DNA from: DASYML01 sp036009045
GTDB taxonomy: Bacteria > Acidobacteriota > Blastocatellia > Pyrinomonadales > Pyrinomonadaceae
Length of the DNA stretch: 24,016 nt
NCBI GenBank assembly: GCA_036009045.1
Contig: DASYML010000016.1
Span: 1-24,016 of the forward strand
Reading direction: 5' to 3'
Both the position numbers and the translations under genes were made by a program. This document shows positions 7,996 through 15,181 of this stretch, one piece after another; the first letter of the stretch is position 1, and each line of letters opens with the position of its first letter. A model generated the notes under the pieces. The model ran no database searches. It saw nothing but the letters and a program-made list of their open reading frames with translations, and was not told where the DNA came from.

Positions 7996-8475
7996 ATGAG
8001 TGACGCGCTTGAGGATTTTCGGCGCACGATAGAAGAAGCCTCTGAGCGTCTGCGGCTCATCCCGGAAGCGTTGAGCCGCGCGCCCTTATCCGATGGCAAA
8101 TGGTCCGCGAAAGAGATCATAGGCCATCTCATTGATTCCGCCTCGAACAATCATCAAAGGTTCGTGAGGGCGCAGTTCACGGATGCACTCGTCTTTCCGC
8201 CATACGATCAGGAGGCGTGGGTGCGCGCACAACGCTACAACGAAGAACCCTGGCCGCTCCTGGTCCAATTATGGGAAAGCTACAACCTGCACTTGCTGCA
8301 CGTCATGTCTTCAATCCCTGCGGAGACGCGGACAAGGCTTCGCCCGACGCATAATCTACAACGCATAGGCTGGAAGACCGTCAGCGAAAACGAGCCTGTG
8401 ACGCTCGAATATTTCATGCTCGACTACATCGCGCATCTAAAGAATCACCTCAAACAAATCTTCGCGAAAGGCTAG
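7996..8475 (+). CDS. DinB-fold (DinB_2-like) protein
   Basis: A 159-residue four-helix-bundle protein of the DinB/YfiT group, whose members bind a divalent metal through three histidines and often act in thiol-dependent transferase or detoxification reactions. Here WSAKEIIGHLIDSASNNHQRF holds His44 and YIAHLKNHLKQI holds His147 and His151, the expected metal triad. Length and helical pattern fit. ATG at 7996 has GGAG about 10 nt upstream. The stop codon touches the next heptad-word hairpin. The substrate is unknown; the adjacent decarboxylase gives no clear link. Confidence 0.88.
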   Translation: MSDALEDFRRTIEEASERLRLIPEALSRAPLSDGKWSAKEIIGHLIDSASNNHQRFVRAQFTDALVFPPYDQEAWVRAQRYNEEPWPLLVQLWESYNLHLLHVMSSIPAETRTRLRPTHNLQRIGWKTVSENEPVTLEYFMLDYIAHLKNHLKQIFAKG

Positions 8476-8566
8476 GGATTGGGGGTGGCGGATGGCGGAT
8501 GGCGGATGGCGGATGAGAAGACTCTGGCTCCTGTAATCCGCAATCCGAATTCCGCAATCCCCAATC
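8475..8566. repeat. Heptad-word hairpin 2 (DinB/decarboxylase spacer)
   Basis: The left arm has GGCGGAT four times in tandem after GGGATTGGGGGT. The right arm (8535-8566) is built of 7-nt words of the type AATCCGC and AATCCCC. The arms are complementary with a few mismatches around a loop near 8516-8534. It begins on the last base of the DinB stop codon and ends 14 nt before the decarboxylase ATG. It has the same design as the element at 735-830, but with a different word. Confidence 0.8.
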
Positions 8567-8580
8567 TATAGAGACTCATC

Positions 8581-10074
8581 ATGAAACAGGAAGATACAGG
8601 GAGCGGCTTTGCGCCGCCTGAGGGCGACATGAACGCGGAGGATTTTCGCCGCTTCGGCCATCAGGTCATTGACTGGATTAGCGATTATTTCGAGCACATG
8701 GAAGAGCGGCCCGTGCTGGCCCAGGTCTTACCCGGAGAGATGCGCGCGAAGTTGCCATCCGCCGCGCCCGCCGAAGGCGAATCCATGCAGGAGATTCTGG
8801 AGGACGTGGACCGACTCATCGTGCCCGCGCTGACGCATTGGAATCATCCTTCCTTCTTCGCTTACTTCGCCACTTCCACCTCCGCTCCCGGCATCTTCGG
8901 CGAACTTCTCAGCGCGGCCTTCGATGTCAAGGCGATGCTCTGGCGCACCAGCCCCGCCGCGACAGAGTTGGAGCAAGTCGCGCTCGACTGGCTGCGGCAA
9001 ATGATGGGCCTCCCCCCGGACTTCGCTGGCATCATTTACGACACGGCATCCGTCTCAAGCATGCACGCCATCGCCGCCGCGCGCGAGGCTCTGGACCAGC
9101 GCGTGCGCGAAGACGGCATGAGCGGGCGCGCAGACCTCCCGCTCCTGCGCGTCTACGCTTCGGAGCAGTCGCACTCGTCAATTGATAAGGGCGTACTGAC
9201 GCTGGGCCTGGGCCAACGTTCCCTCCGTAAGATTCCGACCGACGCGGAATTTCGCATGGACGCGCGGGCGTTGGCCCACGCGATTGATGAGGACAAGCGC
9301 AACGGCGTTCTGCCCTTCTGCGTCGTCGCCACCGTCGGCACGACCTCCACAACGAGCATAGACCCCGTGCCGCTCATCGCAGACATCTGCGATGAGCATA
9401 AATTGTGGCTGCACGTTGATGCGGCCTACGCAGGCTCTGCGTTCATCTTGCCGGAGATGCAGGAAAGTATCACGGCGGGTTGCGAGCGCGCGGATTCGCT
9501 CGTCACCAACCCGCACAAGTGGCTCTTCACGCCCTTCGATCTCTCAGTGCTCTACAGTCGCCGCCTGGATGTCCTGCGCCGCGCCTTCTCGCTCGTGCCG
9601 GAATATTTAAGGACCAGCGAAAGCGAGAGCGTGGACAATCGTATGGACTACGGCATTCAACTTGGGAGACGTTTTCGCGCCCTCAAGCTCTGGATGGTCC
9701 TGCGCTACTTCGGCCAAGCAGGTCTCGCCGCGCGCATCCGCGAGCACTGCCGCCTCGCACGCCTCTTCGCCAACTGGGTGAGCGAAGCTGACAACTGGGA
9801 ACTACTCGCGCCCGTGCCCTTCAGCACCGCCTGTTTCCGCGCCTGCCCGTCCCTCCCAGAAGGCGAAACAGAGGAGGCACGCGCCGCCCGCCTGGACCAA
9901 TTAAACGAGACCATCATGAACAACATCAACGCGACCGGCCAGGCCTATCTCTCGCACACACGCCTCCGGGACGCCTTCACACTTCGCCTCGCCATTGGTA
10001 ACATCCGCACTACCGAAGCTCATGTCCGTCATGCATGGCAACTTTTGAACGAACAACTGGCCCAAAGTTCTTAG
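8581..10074 (+). CDS. PLP-dependent group II decarboxylase (aromatic-L-amino-acid decarboxylase family)
   Basis: Removes the carboxyl group of an amino acid using pyridoxal phosphate; relatives act on aromatic amino acids in the cytoplasm. The 497 residues fit the family (about 470-510). Lys313 in TNPHKWL is the Schiff-base lysine, Asp280 in HVDAAYAG pairs with the pyridine nitrogen, and His198 in SEQSHSSIDKG should stack on the ring. The N-terminal HPSFFAYFATSTSAPGIFGE block is typical and helps form the active site in the dimer. ATG at 8581 follows the heptad hairpin by 14 nt and has only a weak ribosome site (AGAGAC). Substrate cannot be told from sequence by eye. It stands between the DinB-fold and S9 peptidase genes, with no partner exchanger on the same strand. 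Confidence 0.92.
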   Translation: MKQEDTGSGFAPPEGDMNAEDFRRFGHQVIDWISDYFEHMEERPVLAQVLPGEMRAKLPSAAPAEGESMQEILEDVDRLIVPALTHWNHPSFFAYFATSTSAPGIFGELLSAAFDVKAMLWRTSPAATELEQVALDWLRQMMGLPPDFAGIIYDTASVSSMHAIAAAREALDQRVREDGMSGRADLPLLRVYASEQSHSSIDKGVLTLGLGQRSLRKIPTDAEFRMDARALAHAIDEDKRNGVLPFCVVATVGTTSTTSIDPVPLIADICDEHKLWLHVDAAYAGSAFILPEMQESITAGCERADSLVTNPHKWLFTPFDLSVLYSRRLDVLRRAFSLVPEYLRTSESESVDNRMDYGIQLGRRFRALKLWMVLRYFGQAGLAARIREHCRLARLFANWVSEADNWELLAPVPFSTACFRACPSLPEGETEEARAARLDQLNETIMNNINATGQAYLSHTRLRDAFTLRLAIGNIRTTEAHVRHAWQLLNEQLAQSS

Positions 10075-10186
10075 CAAAGCTCTCTGCGTTTTACTTTGCG
10101 CCTTGGCGTGAGATTCTTTCATGCTCATTAAAGCACGCACCTAAATGAAACCCTCTATATGATCTTGACCAGTGAGAAGAGTGTTG

Positions 10187-12361
10187 ATGAATAGATTAAC
10201 TTCCTGTGCTGCATTCGTGTGCTGCCTCCTGCTGGCAGTCTCAACATCAAACGCGCAGGCGCGGCGCGGGATGATGCCTGCGGATACTTTGCGCGTGGCG
10301 GGCGTCGGCGATGCGCAGATTTCACCTGACGGCGAGTGGGTCGTCTACACTATCAACACCATTGAAGGCAACGCTTCGCACACGGCGCTCTGGCTCGCAC
10401 GCGTCCCGAACGCGGCCCCCAATCGCACGACGACGGAGGCGGTGCGGACCTCTCAACTGCTCCCCGACGGATTCAACGCGCAGACTCCGCGCTGGTCGCC
10501 CGATAGCCGCCGCATAGCCTTTCAGGGCAGCCAGCAGGGACAGCAGCAGAGCGGCCTCTGGACCATCTCGCTGGATAATCGCCAGCCGCGATTGTTGACG
10601 CCCTTGAGCAGCACCAATTTCTTCATCACGTATGCGGGCGAGAGTTTCGCCTGGTCGCCGGACTCTCGCCGCATCGCTTTCATCAACGCGAGTGAGGACG
10701 AGACGGAGACGATGTCCGCCGCGTCTTCAAAGCAAGCGAGCGACCCGCGCGTGATAGACCGCATTCAGTATAAGTCGCGCACGTCTTTCTCCGACCGCGC
10801 ACGAACGCACGTCTGGGTTGTTGACGTGGAGGCAGCCGAGAGAGAAAGACCCGCGACGACTCAACTGACATCCGGCCAGTTTTACGATCACGCCGTCACA
10901 TGGAATCCGAGCGGCAACGAGATAGCCTTTCTCTCCAATCACGAGCAGGACCCGGACGCCAACAACAACTCGGATATTTTCGCTGTGGACCTGGGCGGAC
11001 GTGTGCGACAGTTAACGGAGACGAGCGGCTGCGAGTATGAACCTGCGTGGTCTCCCGATGGAAAATGGATCGCCTACACGGCGACGAGGCGCGACGTGAC
11101 GACCATTGACAGCGTCGCGGAGGACGCGCACATCTGGATTGTGGAGGCTCGCGGCGGAACCGGGCGCGAATTGACGGGCGCACAGGACCGTCGCGCGCGT
11201 AGCCCGCACTGGTCGCCGGATAGCCGCTCCATCTTTTATCTAGCGGGTGATCGCGGCCAGACGCTTGTCTATCGCGTCGGCACAGAGGGCGGCGCGATAC
11301 GCGGCCTCTTCGATAATCTGGCGTACGGGAACATACGCGGCAATTCTGGTCCAATAACTTTTGTCGGTCCTATGTATCCGGCTGGTCCAATAATTCCGGC
11401 GCGTCCATTCCAGATAAGCAGTTTCAGCCTCAGCGCGGGCAGCGTGCCGAGCCTCGCCTGCACCCTGGGCGACGCTTTGCATCCGGCGGAGGTCTGGATT
11501 AGCTCGCTGGCGGTCAACGCTTTGCTCGGCAGGGAGACCATGCGGCGCATCAGCGCGCATAATGATGCGCTCATGCGCTCTTTAATACTGGTCGAGCCGG
11601 AAGAGATAAACTTTAAGAGCTTCGATGGGACGAGCGTGCAGGGCTGGCTGATGAAGCCTTTGAACTTTCGAGAGACCCAACGCTTCCCGCTCATCCTGAG
11701 CGTGCATGGTGGGCCACACGGGATGTTCGGTTACGCTTTCAACCCCGCGTTTCAGGTGTACGCGGCGCGCGGCTATGCCGTCCTCTACCTGAACCCGCGC
11801 GGGTCTAGCGGCTACGGGCAGAGATTTTCCGACGGCACTTTGCGCGAATGGGGCGGCGGCGATTACCAGGATTTGATGCGGGGCGTGGACGAAGCCTTGC
11901 GCACGCGTTCATGGATTGATGCGGAGCGTCTGGGCGTCACGGGCGGCTCCTACGGCGGCTTTATGACCAACTGGATTGTGACGCAGACGCCGCGCTTTAA
12001 GGCCGCCGTGGCATCCGCGAGCGTCAGTAATCTCATCAGCTTTTACTCGACCTCACTCTATCAGGATTTGGTCCACGCGGAGTTCGGCGGCTTTCCCTGG
12101 GAGGACTACGATCTACTGTGGCGCTGGTCGCCCTTGCATTACATTAAGCAGGCACAGACCCCTCTGCTCCTGCTGCACGGCGAGCAGGATAACGACGTAC
12201 ACATCACGCAGGCCGAAGAGATGTACATGGCGCTCAAGCGGCGCGGAGTTGAAACAGTGCTCGTCCGCTACCCGCGCGAGGGCCACGGTTTTCGTGAGCC
12301 GCAACACCGCATAGATGCGCTGGAAAGAACCATCGGCTGGTTCGACAAATTTCTCAAATGA
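10187..12361 (+). CDS. S9-family prolyl oligopeptidase-type serine peptidase, exported
   Basis: A 724-residue peptidase of the DPP-IV/acylaminoacyl-peptidase type that trims short peptides, probably in the periplasm. MNRLTSCAAFVCCLLLAVSTSNAQA is a signal peptide. Residues of about 30-420 form a beta-propeller, with repeated WSPDSRRIAF/WSPDGKWIAY blades. The alpha/beta-hydrolase domain follows, with Ser588 in GGSYGGF, Asp668 in HGEQDNDV and His700 in EGHGF as the catalytic triad. ATG at 10187 is preferred to 10172 because GAGAAGAG lies about 8 nt upstream and the signal peptide starts properly. An unusual insert, GPITFVGPMYPAGPIIPA (residues 388-405), comes from an 18-bp tandem repeat near the propeller-to-hydrolase junction. 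The gene ends 20 nt before the Dabb gene. Confidence 0.93.
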   Translation: MNRLTSCAAFVCCLLLAVSTSNAQARRGMMPADTLRVAGVGDAQISPDGEWVVYTINTIEGNASHTALWLARVPNAAPNRTTTEAVRTSQLLPDGFNAQTPRWSPDSRRIAFQGSQQGQQQSGLWTISLDNRQPRLLTPLSSTNFFITYAGESFAWSPDSRRIAFINASEDETETMSAASSKQASDPRVIDRIQYKSRTSFSDRARTHVWVVDVEAAERERPATTQLTSGQFYDHAVTWNPSGNEIAFLSNHEQDPDANNNSDIFAVDLGGRVRQLTETSGCEYEPAWSPDGKWIAYTATRRDVTTIDSVAEDAHIWIVEARGGTGRELTGAQDRRARSPHWSPDSRSIFYLAGDRGQTLVYRVGTEGGAIRGLFDNLAYGNIRGNSGPITFVGPMYPAGPIIPARPFQISSFSLSAGSVPSLACTLGDALHPAEVWISSLAVNALLGRETMRRISAHNDALMRSLILVEPEEINFKSFDGTSVQGWLMKPLNFRETQRFPLILSVHGGPHGMFGYAFNPAFQVYAARGYAVLYLNPRGSSGYGQRFSDGTLREWGGGDYQDLMRGVDEALRTRSWIDAERLGVTGGSYGGFMTNWIVTQTPRFKAAVASASVSNLISFYSTSLYQDLVHAEFGGFPWEDYDLLWRWSPLHYIKQAQTPLLLLHGEQDNDVHITQAEEMYMALKRRGVETVLVRYPREGHGFREPQHRIDALERTIGWFDKFLK
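11348..11401 (+). repeat. In-frame 18-bp degenerate tandem repeat inside the S9 peptidase
   Basis: Three 18-nt units beginning at 11348, 11366 and 11384, each starting GGTCC, encode GPITFV, GPMYPA and GPIIPA. A fourth, weaker start, CGTCC, follows at 11402. The first and third units begin with the word GGTCCAATAA, which is repeated elsewhere in the window. The number of copies is a multiple of the reading frame, so the protein stays open. Confidence 0.75.
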
Positions 12362-12381
12362 ATTTGTGAAGAAGGGTTTTG

Positions 12382-12684
12382 ATGATCATGTTGACTCACG
12401 TCGTCGTCTGGAAATATCGCGCGGATGTCGAAGGGCCTTTGCGCGAAGAACACGTCGCGCGGCTGCGCGATCTGGCCTCCATCGTTGAAGGAATAGCGAG
12501 CCTCAACGTCGGTTTCGATACGCTCAAACTGCCGCGTTCCTATGACACGGGACTCGTCGCCGTCTTTCGTGACCGCGCGGCGCTCGACGCCTACACGGTC
12601 CATCCGAAGCACGTCCTGGCGGCAAACTTCGGACGCGAAATCAGCGAGCACGTCGTCTCCGTTGATTTCGAGAGCGAGGCATAA
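12382..12684 (+). CDS. Dabb (stress-responsive A/B barrel) domain protein
   Basis: A single ferredoxin-like Dabb domain of 100 residues, a cytoplasmic fold that dimerises and is found in stress proteins and small-molecule enzymes. MLTHVVVWKYRADV at the start and the HPKHVLAANFGREISEHVVSVDFE end are the typical first strand and last helix-strand of the family. ATG at 12382 has GAAGGG at 5-nt spacing; ATG at 12388 is possible at about 11 nt. It follows the S9 peptidase closely and may share its transcript. The stop codon abuts another heptad-word hairpin. The specific function is unknown. Confidence 0.88.
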   Translation: MIMLTHVVVWKYRADVEGPLREEHVARLRDLASIVEGIASLNVGFDTLKLPRSYDTGLVAVFRDRAALDAYTVHPKHVLAANFGREISEHVVSVDFESEA

Positions 12685-12780
12685 GGAGGGAATGGGGGAC
12701 GGGGTTTAGGGGTTAGGGAAAGACATGACTAAGCGCTCTTGTTTTCCCTAACCCCTATCCCCGCCCCCCATCCCCCATTT
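12685..12780. repeat. Heptad-word hairpin 3 (Dabb/PHP spacer)
   Basis: Left arm words are of the type GGGAATG, GGGGACG, GGGTTTA and GGGGTTA. Right arm words are of the type CCCTAAC, CCCTATC, CCCGCCC and CCCATCC. The loop is about 12720-12745 and contains AAAGACATGACTAAGC then CTCTTGTTTT. It starts directly after the Dabb stop and ends 7 nt before the PHP ATG, so it occupies the whole spacer. Confidence 0.85.
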
Positions 12781-12787
12781 CACATTC

Positions 12788-14005
12788 ATGAAACGCTGGA
12801 AGAAAATTTCGCTCGTGCTGCTGGGGTTGATCCTCATCTCCCAGTTGCCGTTCGTTTACAGGCGTCGCCAGTTGAGCCGCTTGCGCGAGACGATTGCCAG
12901 GCTTAACGCACAGCGCGCACTGGACCAGAATTCCCAGACCTTCGCGGACTACAAGGGCGTCATTCATGTTCATTCCATGCTCGGAGGCCACAGCGCTGGC
13001 AACTTCACGGACATCATTCGCGCCGCCAACGCCAACAAGCTCGATTTCGTCATCATGACGGAGCACCCGTCCGCCTATTTTGACACCGCTGAGATGACCT
13101 TGAAGGGAACGCAAGCGGGCTTGCTCTTCATCAACGGCAGCGAAATCAGCGCCGCCAACGGGGACAGGTTGTTGCTCATGCCCGGCGACGGGGCGGCCAA
13201 CGCCAGCGGCGCTGCGACTGCTCAGGAGATTATCGCGCGGGCCAAAGCGCAGAATCGTCTGGCCTTCGTCGCCTACCCGCAGGAATACAGAAGCTGGGAC
13301 GCGAGCGATTACGACGGGATAGAGATTTACAATCTCTACACCAACGCGCGGCGGGCCAACCCTGTGCTGCTCTTCTTCGACGGCCTCTGGTCCTACAGGA
13401 GTTTCCCGGACCTTTTATTTACCAGATTCTATGAAAGACCGTTTGAGAGTTTGAAGAAGTGGGACGAACTCCTCGCCGCCAGCCGGAATCGAAGATTGGT
13501 CGCCATCGCGGGCAACGATGCTCACGCCAACATCGGTCTAGGTCTCGCGGACGCCACCGGAAAACAGTTGATAGGCATCAAGCTTGACCCTTATGAACGC
13601 AGCTTCGCCATCGTTCGCAATCATGTCTTGCTGGAAAAGAGTCAGCCTTTGAATGCTGACGCGCTGCTCAAGGCCCTCGCCGCAGGACACTCGTATCTCT
13701 CTTTCGATCTCTTTTGTGATGCGGCGGGTTTTAGCTACACGGCACGCAGCGGGACTGAGAGCAAGATGATGGGCGATGAGATACAACTCGCGGAAGGCGT
13801 GCGGCTGACGGTCAGGACTCCGGTCCAGAGTCGCATCAAGTTAATCAGGGACGGAGCGCCGTTCCGCGAAGAGACCATCAGCGAAGCGAGCGAATTTCCC
13901 ATCACACAGAAGGGCGTCTATCGCATAGAAGCTTATCTGGACCAATTACCCGACACTCTCCGAGACAAACCCTGGATCATCTCGAACCCGATCTATGTCA
14001 GATGA
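12788..14005 (+). CDS. Membrane-anchored PHP-domain metallohydrolase
   Basis: A 405-residue protein with one N-terminal membrane segment (ISLVLLGLILISQLPFVY after MKRWKK), then a PHP (polymerase and histidinol phosphatase) metal-binding domain of the CehA/McbA-like type, probably facing the periplasm. Metal-ligand motifs in order: HVHSMLGG, MTEHPSAYF, an acidic NGSEIS and GNDAHAN. The PHP fold usually binds two or three divalent metals and hydrolyses phosphoesters. The C-terminal 100 residues are beta-rich and could be a separate Ig-like or jelly-roll unit. No good SD is visible, since the preceding spacer is the heptad hairpin (CCCCCATTTCACATTC before ATG). That is unusual for this window and may mean coupling to structure. 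The substrate is unknown. Confidence 0.87.
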   Translation: MKRWKKISLVLLGLILISQLPFVYRRRQLSRLRETIARLNAQRALDQNSQTFADYKGVIHVHSMLGGHSAGNFTDIIRAANANKLDFVIMTEHPSAYFDTAEMTLKGTQAGLLFINGSEISAANGDRLLLMPGDGAANASGAATAQEIIARAKAQNRLAFVAYPQEYRSWDASDYDGIEIYNLYTNARRANPVLLFFDGLWSYRSFPDLLFTRFYERPFESLKKWDELLAASRNRRLVAIAGNDAHANIGLGLADATGKQLIGIKLDPYERSFAIVRNHVLLEKSQPLNADALLKALAAGHSYLSFDLFCDAAGFSYTARSGTESKMMGDEIQLAEGVRLTVRTPVQSRIKLIRDGAPFREETISEASEFPITQKGVYRIEAYLDQLPDTLRDKPWIISNPIYVR

Positions 14006-14007
14006 AG

Positions 14008-14125
14008 AGGAGATGGGGAATAGGGGATGGGAACGGGGGTTAGGGGATGGGGAAAGACATAACGAAGCATTCTTGTTTTTGCCCAACCCCCATTCTCCAT
14101 CCCCTAACCCCCATTTCCTAGCCCC
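14008..14125. repeat. Heptad-word hairpin 4 (after the PHP gene)
   Basis: Left arm 14008-14052 is made of GGGGAAT, GGGGATG and GGGGTTA type words. Right arm 14081-14125 has the matching CCCCATT, CATCCCC and CTAACCC words. The loop 14053-14080 reads AAAGACATAACGAAGC then ATTCTTGTTTTT, a near copy of the loop in hairpin 3. It begins 2 nt after the PHP stop codon. Confidence 0.85.
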
Positions 14126-14171
14126 AAAAACGACATCGCCCCACACAGGCTTTACTTGCCCTGCGGGGCGA
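14126..14171 (-). terminator. Rho-independent terminator of the small minus-strand gene
   Basis: Read on the minus strand, the stem TCGCCCCGCAGG (14171-14160) pairs with CCTGTGTGGGGCGA (14149-14136) with a small internal bulge. It is followed after a short gap by TTTTT (14130-14126). It overlaps the stop codon of the ORF ending at 14152. Confidence 0.65.
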
Positions 14172-14442
14172 CGAGCGCACGCCGGAAAGCTCCAGCGCTA
14201 TCGGTCTCGGGAGCGGTGCATATGCTGACCGCCTGACTGTTGAGAGCCTCAGTGTTGGACTCTTCTCCCGCGTCTCCCAAGTGTAAGAGGGATGTGCGAG
14301 TACAGCTTCCCACCAACTTGTTTTCCAGTGTCTGAAGTTTATTCCCGTCCGCTCCGGCTGTCAAGTCCCAGTTTGACCGAACCCTTAAAATACAGGGCGG
14401 CCCGTCGCATGGGACGAGCTTGAGAGACAGGCTCATCTTCAT
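14152..14442 (-). CDS. Small hypothetical protein with its own terminator
   Basis: I do not recognise this 96-residue protein. It begins MKMSLSLKLVPCDGPPCILR and is polar, with four cysteines (CDGPPC, GSC, SIC), no signal peptide and no membrane segment. ATG at 14440-14442 is chosen because AGAGGTG lies about 7 nt before it; GTG at 14451 overlaps that site. A T-tailed hairpin at its 3' end supports a transcribed gene, and it faces the PHP gene convergently. Upstream it is back-to-back with the molybdenum hydroxylase operon (coxS-like start at 14625). The cysteines might bind metal or form disulfides, but nothing shows it. Confidence 0.5.
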   Translation of the reverse strand: MKMSLSLKLVPCDGPPCILRVRSNWDLTAGADGNKLQTLENKLVGSCTRTSLLHLGDAGEESNTEALNSQAVSICTAPETDSAGAFRRALVAPQGK

Positions 14443-14478
14443 CTTAAGCACCTCTCAGGCGATGGACCTTCGGGGCCA

Positions 14479-14573
14479 GAGCCGGACAAAAAATTTGATT
14501 GACTTTCTCACGGATTTGGCATAGAAGCACCTGCCACGGAAGCATCTTTTTTCCCCTTCCTATTGTCCGGCTC
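14479..14573. repeat. Separated 11-bp inverted repeat in the coxS-like leader
   Basis: GAGCCGGACAA (14479-14489) and TTGTCCGGCTC (14563-14573) are perfect complements, 73 nt apart, in the divergent region between the small minus-strand gene and the coxS-like gene. TTGACT lies between them but with only a poor -10 (TAGAAG). It could be a leader stem or chance. Confidence 0.4.
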
Positions 14574-14624
14574 AAGGGTTGAAATTGGTCCACTCTCTGC
14601 CTACCGATAAGCGAGGTAGCTCGA

Positions 14625-15095
14625 ATGAAGAAGTCTCTCAACATGACCGTCAACGGCGTGGCCCGCGAGCATGAAGTCGAACCGCGTCTCCTGCTGGTCC
14701 ATTATTTAAGGGATGTGCTCAACCTGACGGGCACGCACGTCGGCTGCGACACTTCGACCTGCGGCGCATGCACGGTTTTTGTGGACGGCCAGGCGGTTAA
14801 GTCCTGCACGATGTTCGCCGTCCAGGCGGACGGGTCCGAGGTGACGACGATTGAAGGTCTCGCACGCGAAGGCCAACTGCATCCGGTCCAGGAAGGCTTC
14901 TGGGAATGCCACGGCCTGCAATGCGGCTACTGCACGCCGGGCATGATTATCGCCGCCGCGCAACTGATAGAGCGCACGCCCCAACCCACGGAGGCGGAGA
15001 TACGCCACGGCCTCGAAGGCAATCTCTGCCGCTGCACGGGCTACCAGCACATCGTTGAGGCGGTTCAATACGCGGCGGAGAAAACGAGAGGCTAG
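14625..15095 (+). CDS. Molybdenum hydroxylase small subunit, 2x[2Fe-2S] (CoxS-like)
   Basis: The iron-sulfur subunit of a xanthine dehydrogenase/CO dehydrogenase-family hydroxylase, which passes electrons from the molybdenum site to FAD. Its 156 residues match the usual 150-170. The plant-ferredoxin-type cluster motif is CDTSTCGACTVFVDG, with its fourth Cys in KSCTMF. The second cluster sits in GLQCGYCTPGM and NLCRCTGYQ. ATG at 14625 has GAGGT about 8 nt upstream. It is the first gene of an S-L-M operon. Its stop codon is inside the left arm of the next hairpin, so the end of translation and that structure compete directly. Confidence 0.93.
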   Translation: MKKSLNMTVNGVAREHEVEPRLLLVHYLRDVLNLTGTHVGCDTSTCGACTVFVDGQAVKSCTMFAVQADGSEVTTIEGLAREGQLHPVQEGFWECHGLQCGYCTPGMIIAAAQLIERTPQPTEAEIRHGLEGNLCRCTGYQHIVEAVQYAAEKTRG

Positions 15096-15167
15096 AGGCT
15101 GGAGACTAGAGGCTGGTAAAACCTTCTTTGCTTTTCCTAGCCCCTGGTCTCTAGCCTCTAGCCTCTG
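15088..15167. repeat. Heptad-word hairpin 5 (coxS/coxL spacer)
   Basis: Left arm (15088-15116) and right arm (15136-15167) are built of 7-nt words of the type CTAGAGG, CTGGAGA and their complements, with nearly full pairing. The loop 15117-15135 is TAAAACCTTCTTTGCTTTT. The coxS-like stop codon lies within the left arm. The coxL ribosome site (GGAGGT, 15173-15178) lies just outside the right arm. Confidence 0.88.
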
Positions 15168-15181
15168 CTTTTGGAGGTGTT

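Noticed and set aside
10074..10122. GCAAAG...CTTTGC small hairpin after the decarboxylase, with word-like sequence CTTTGCGCCTTGGCG
   Set aside because: It resembles a decayed member of the word family, but the stem is only 6 bp and there is no tandem repetition, so I do not count it.
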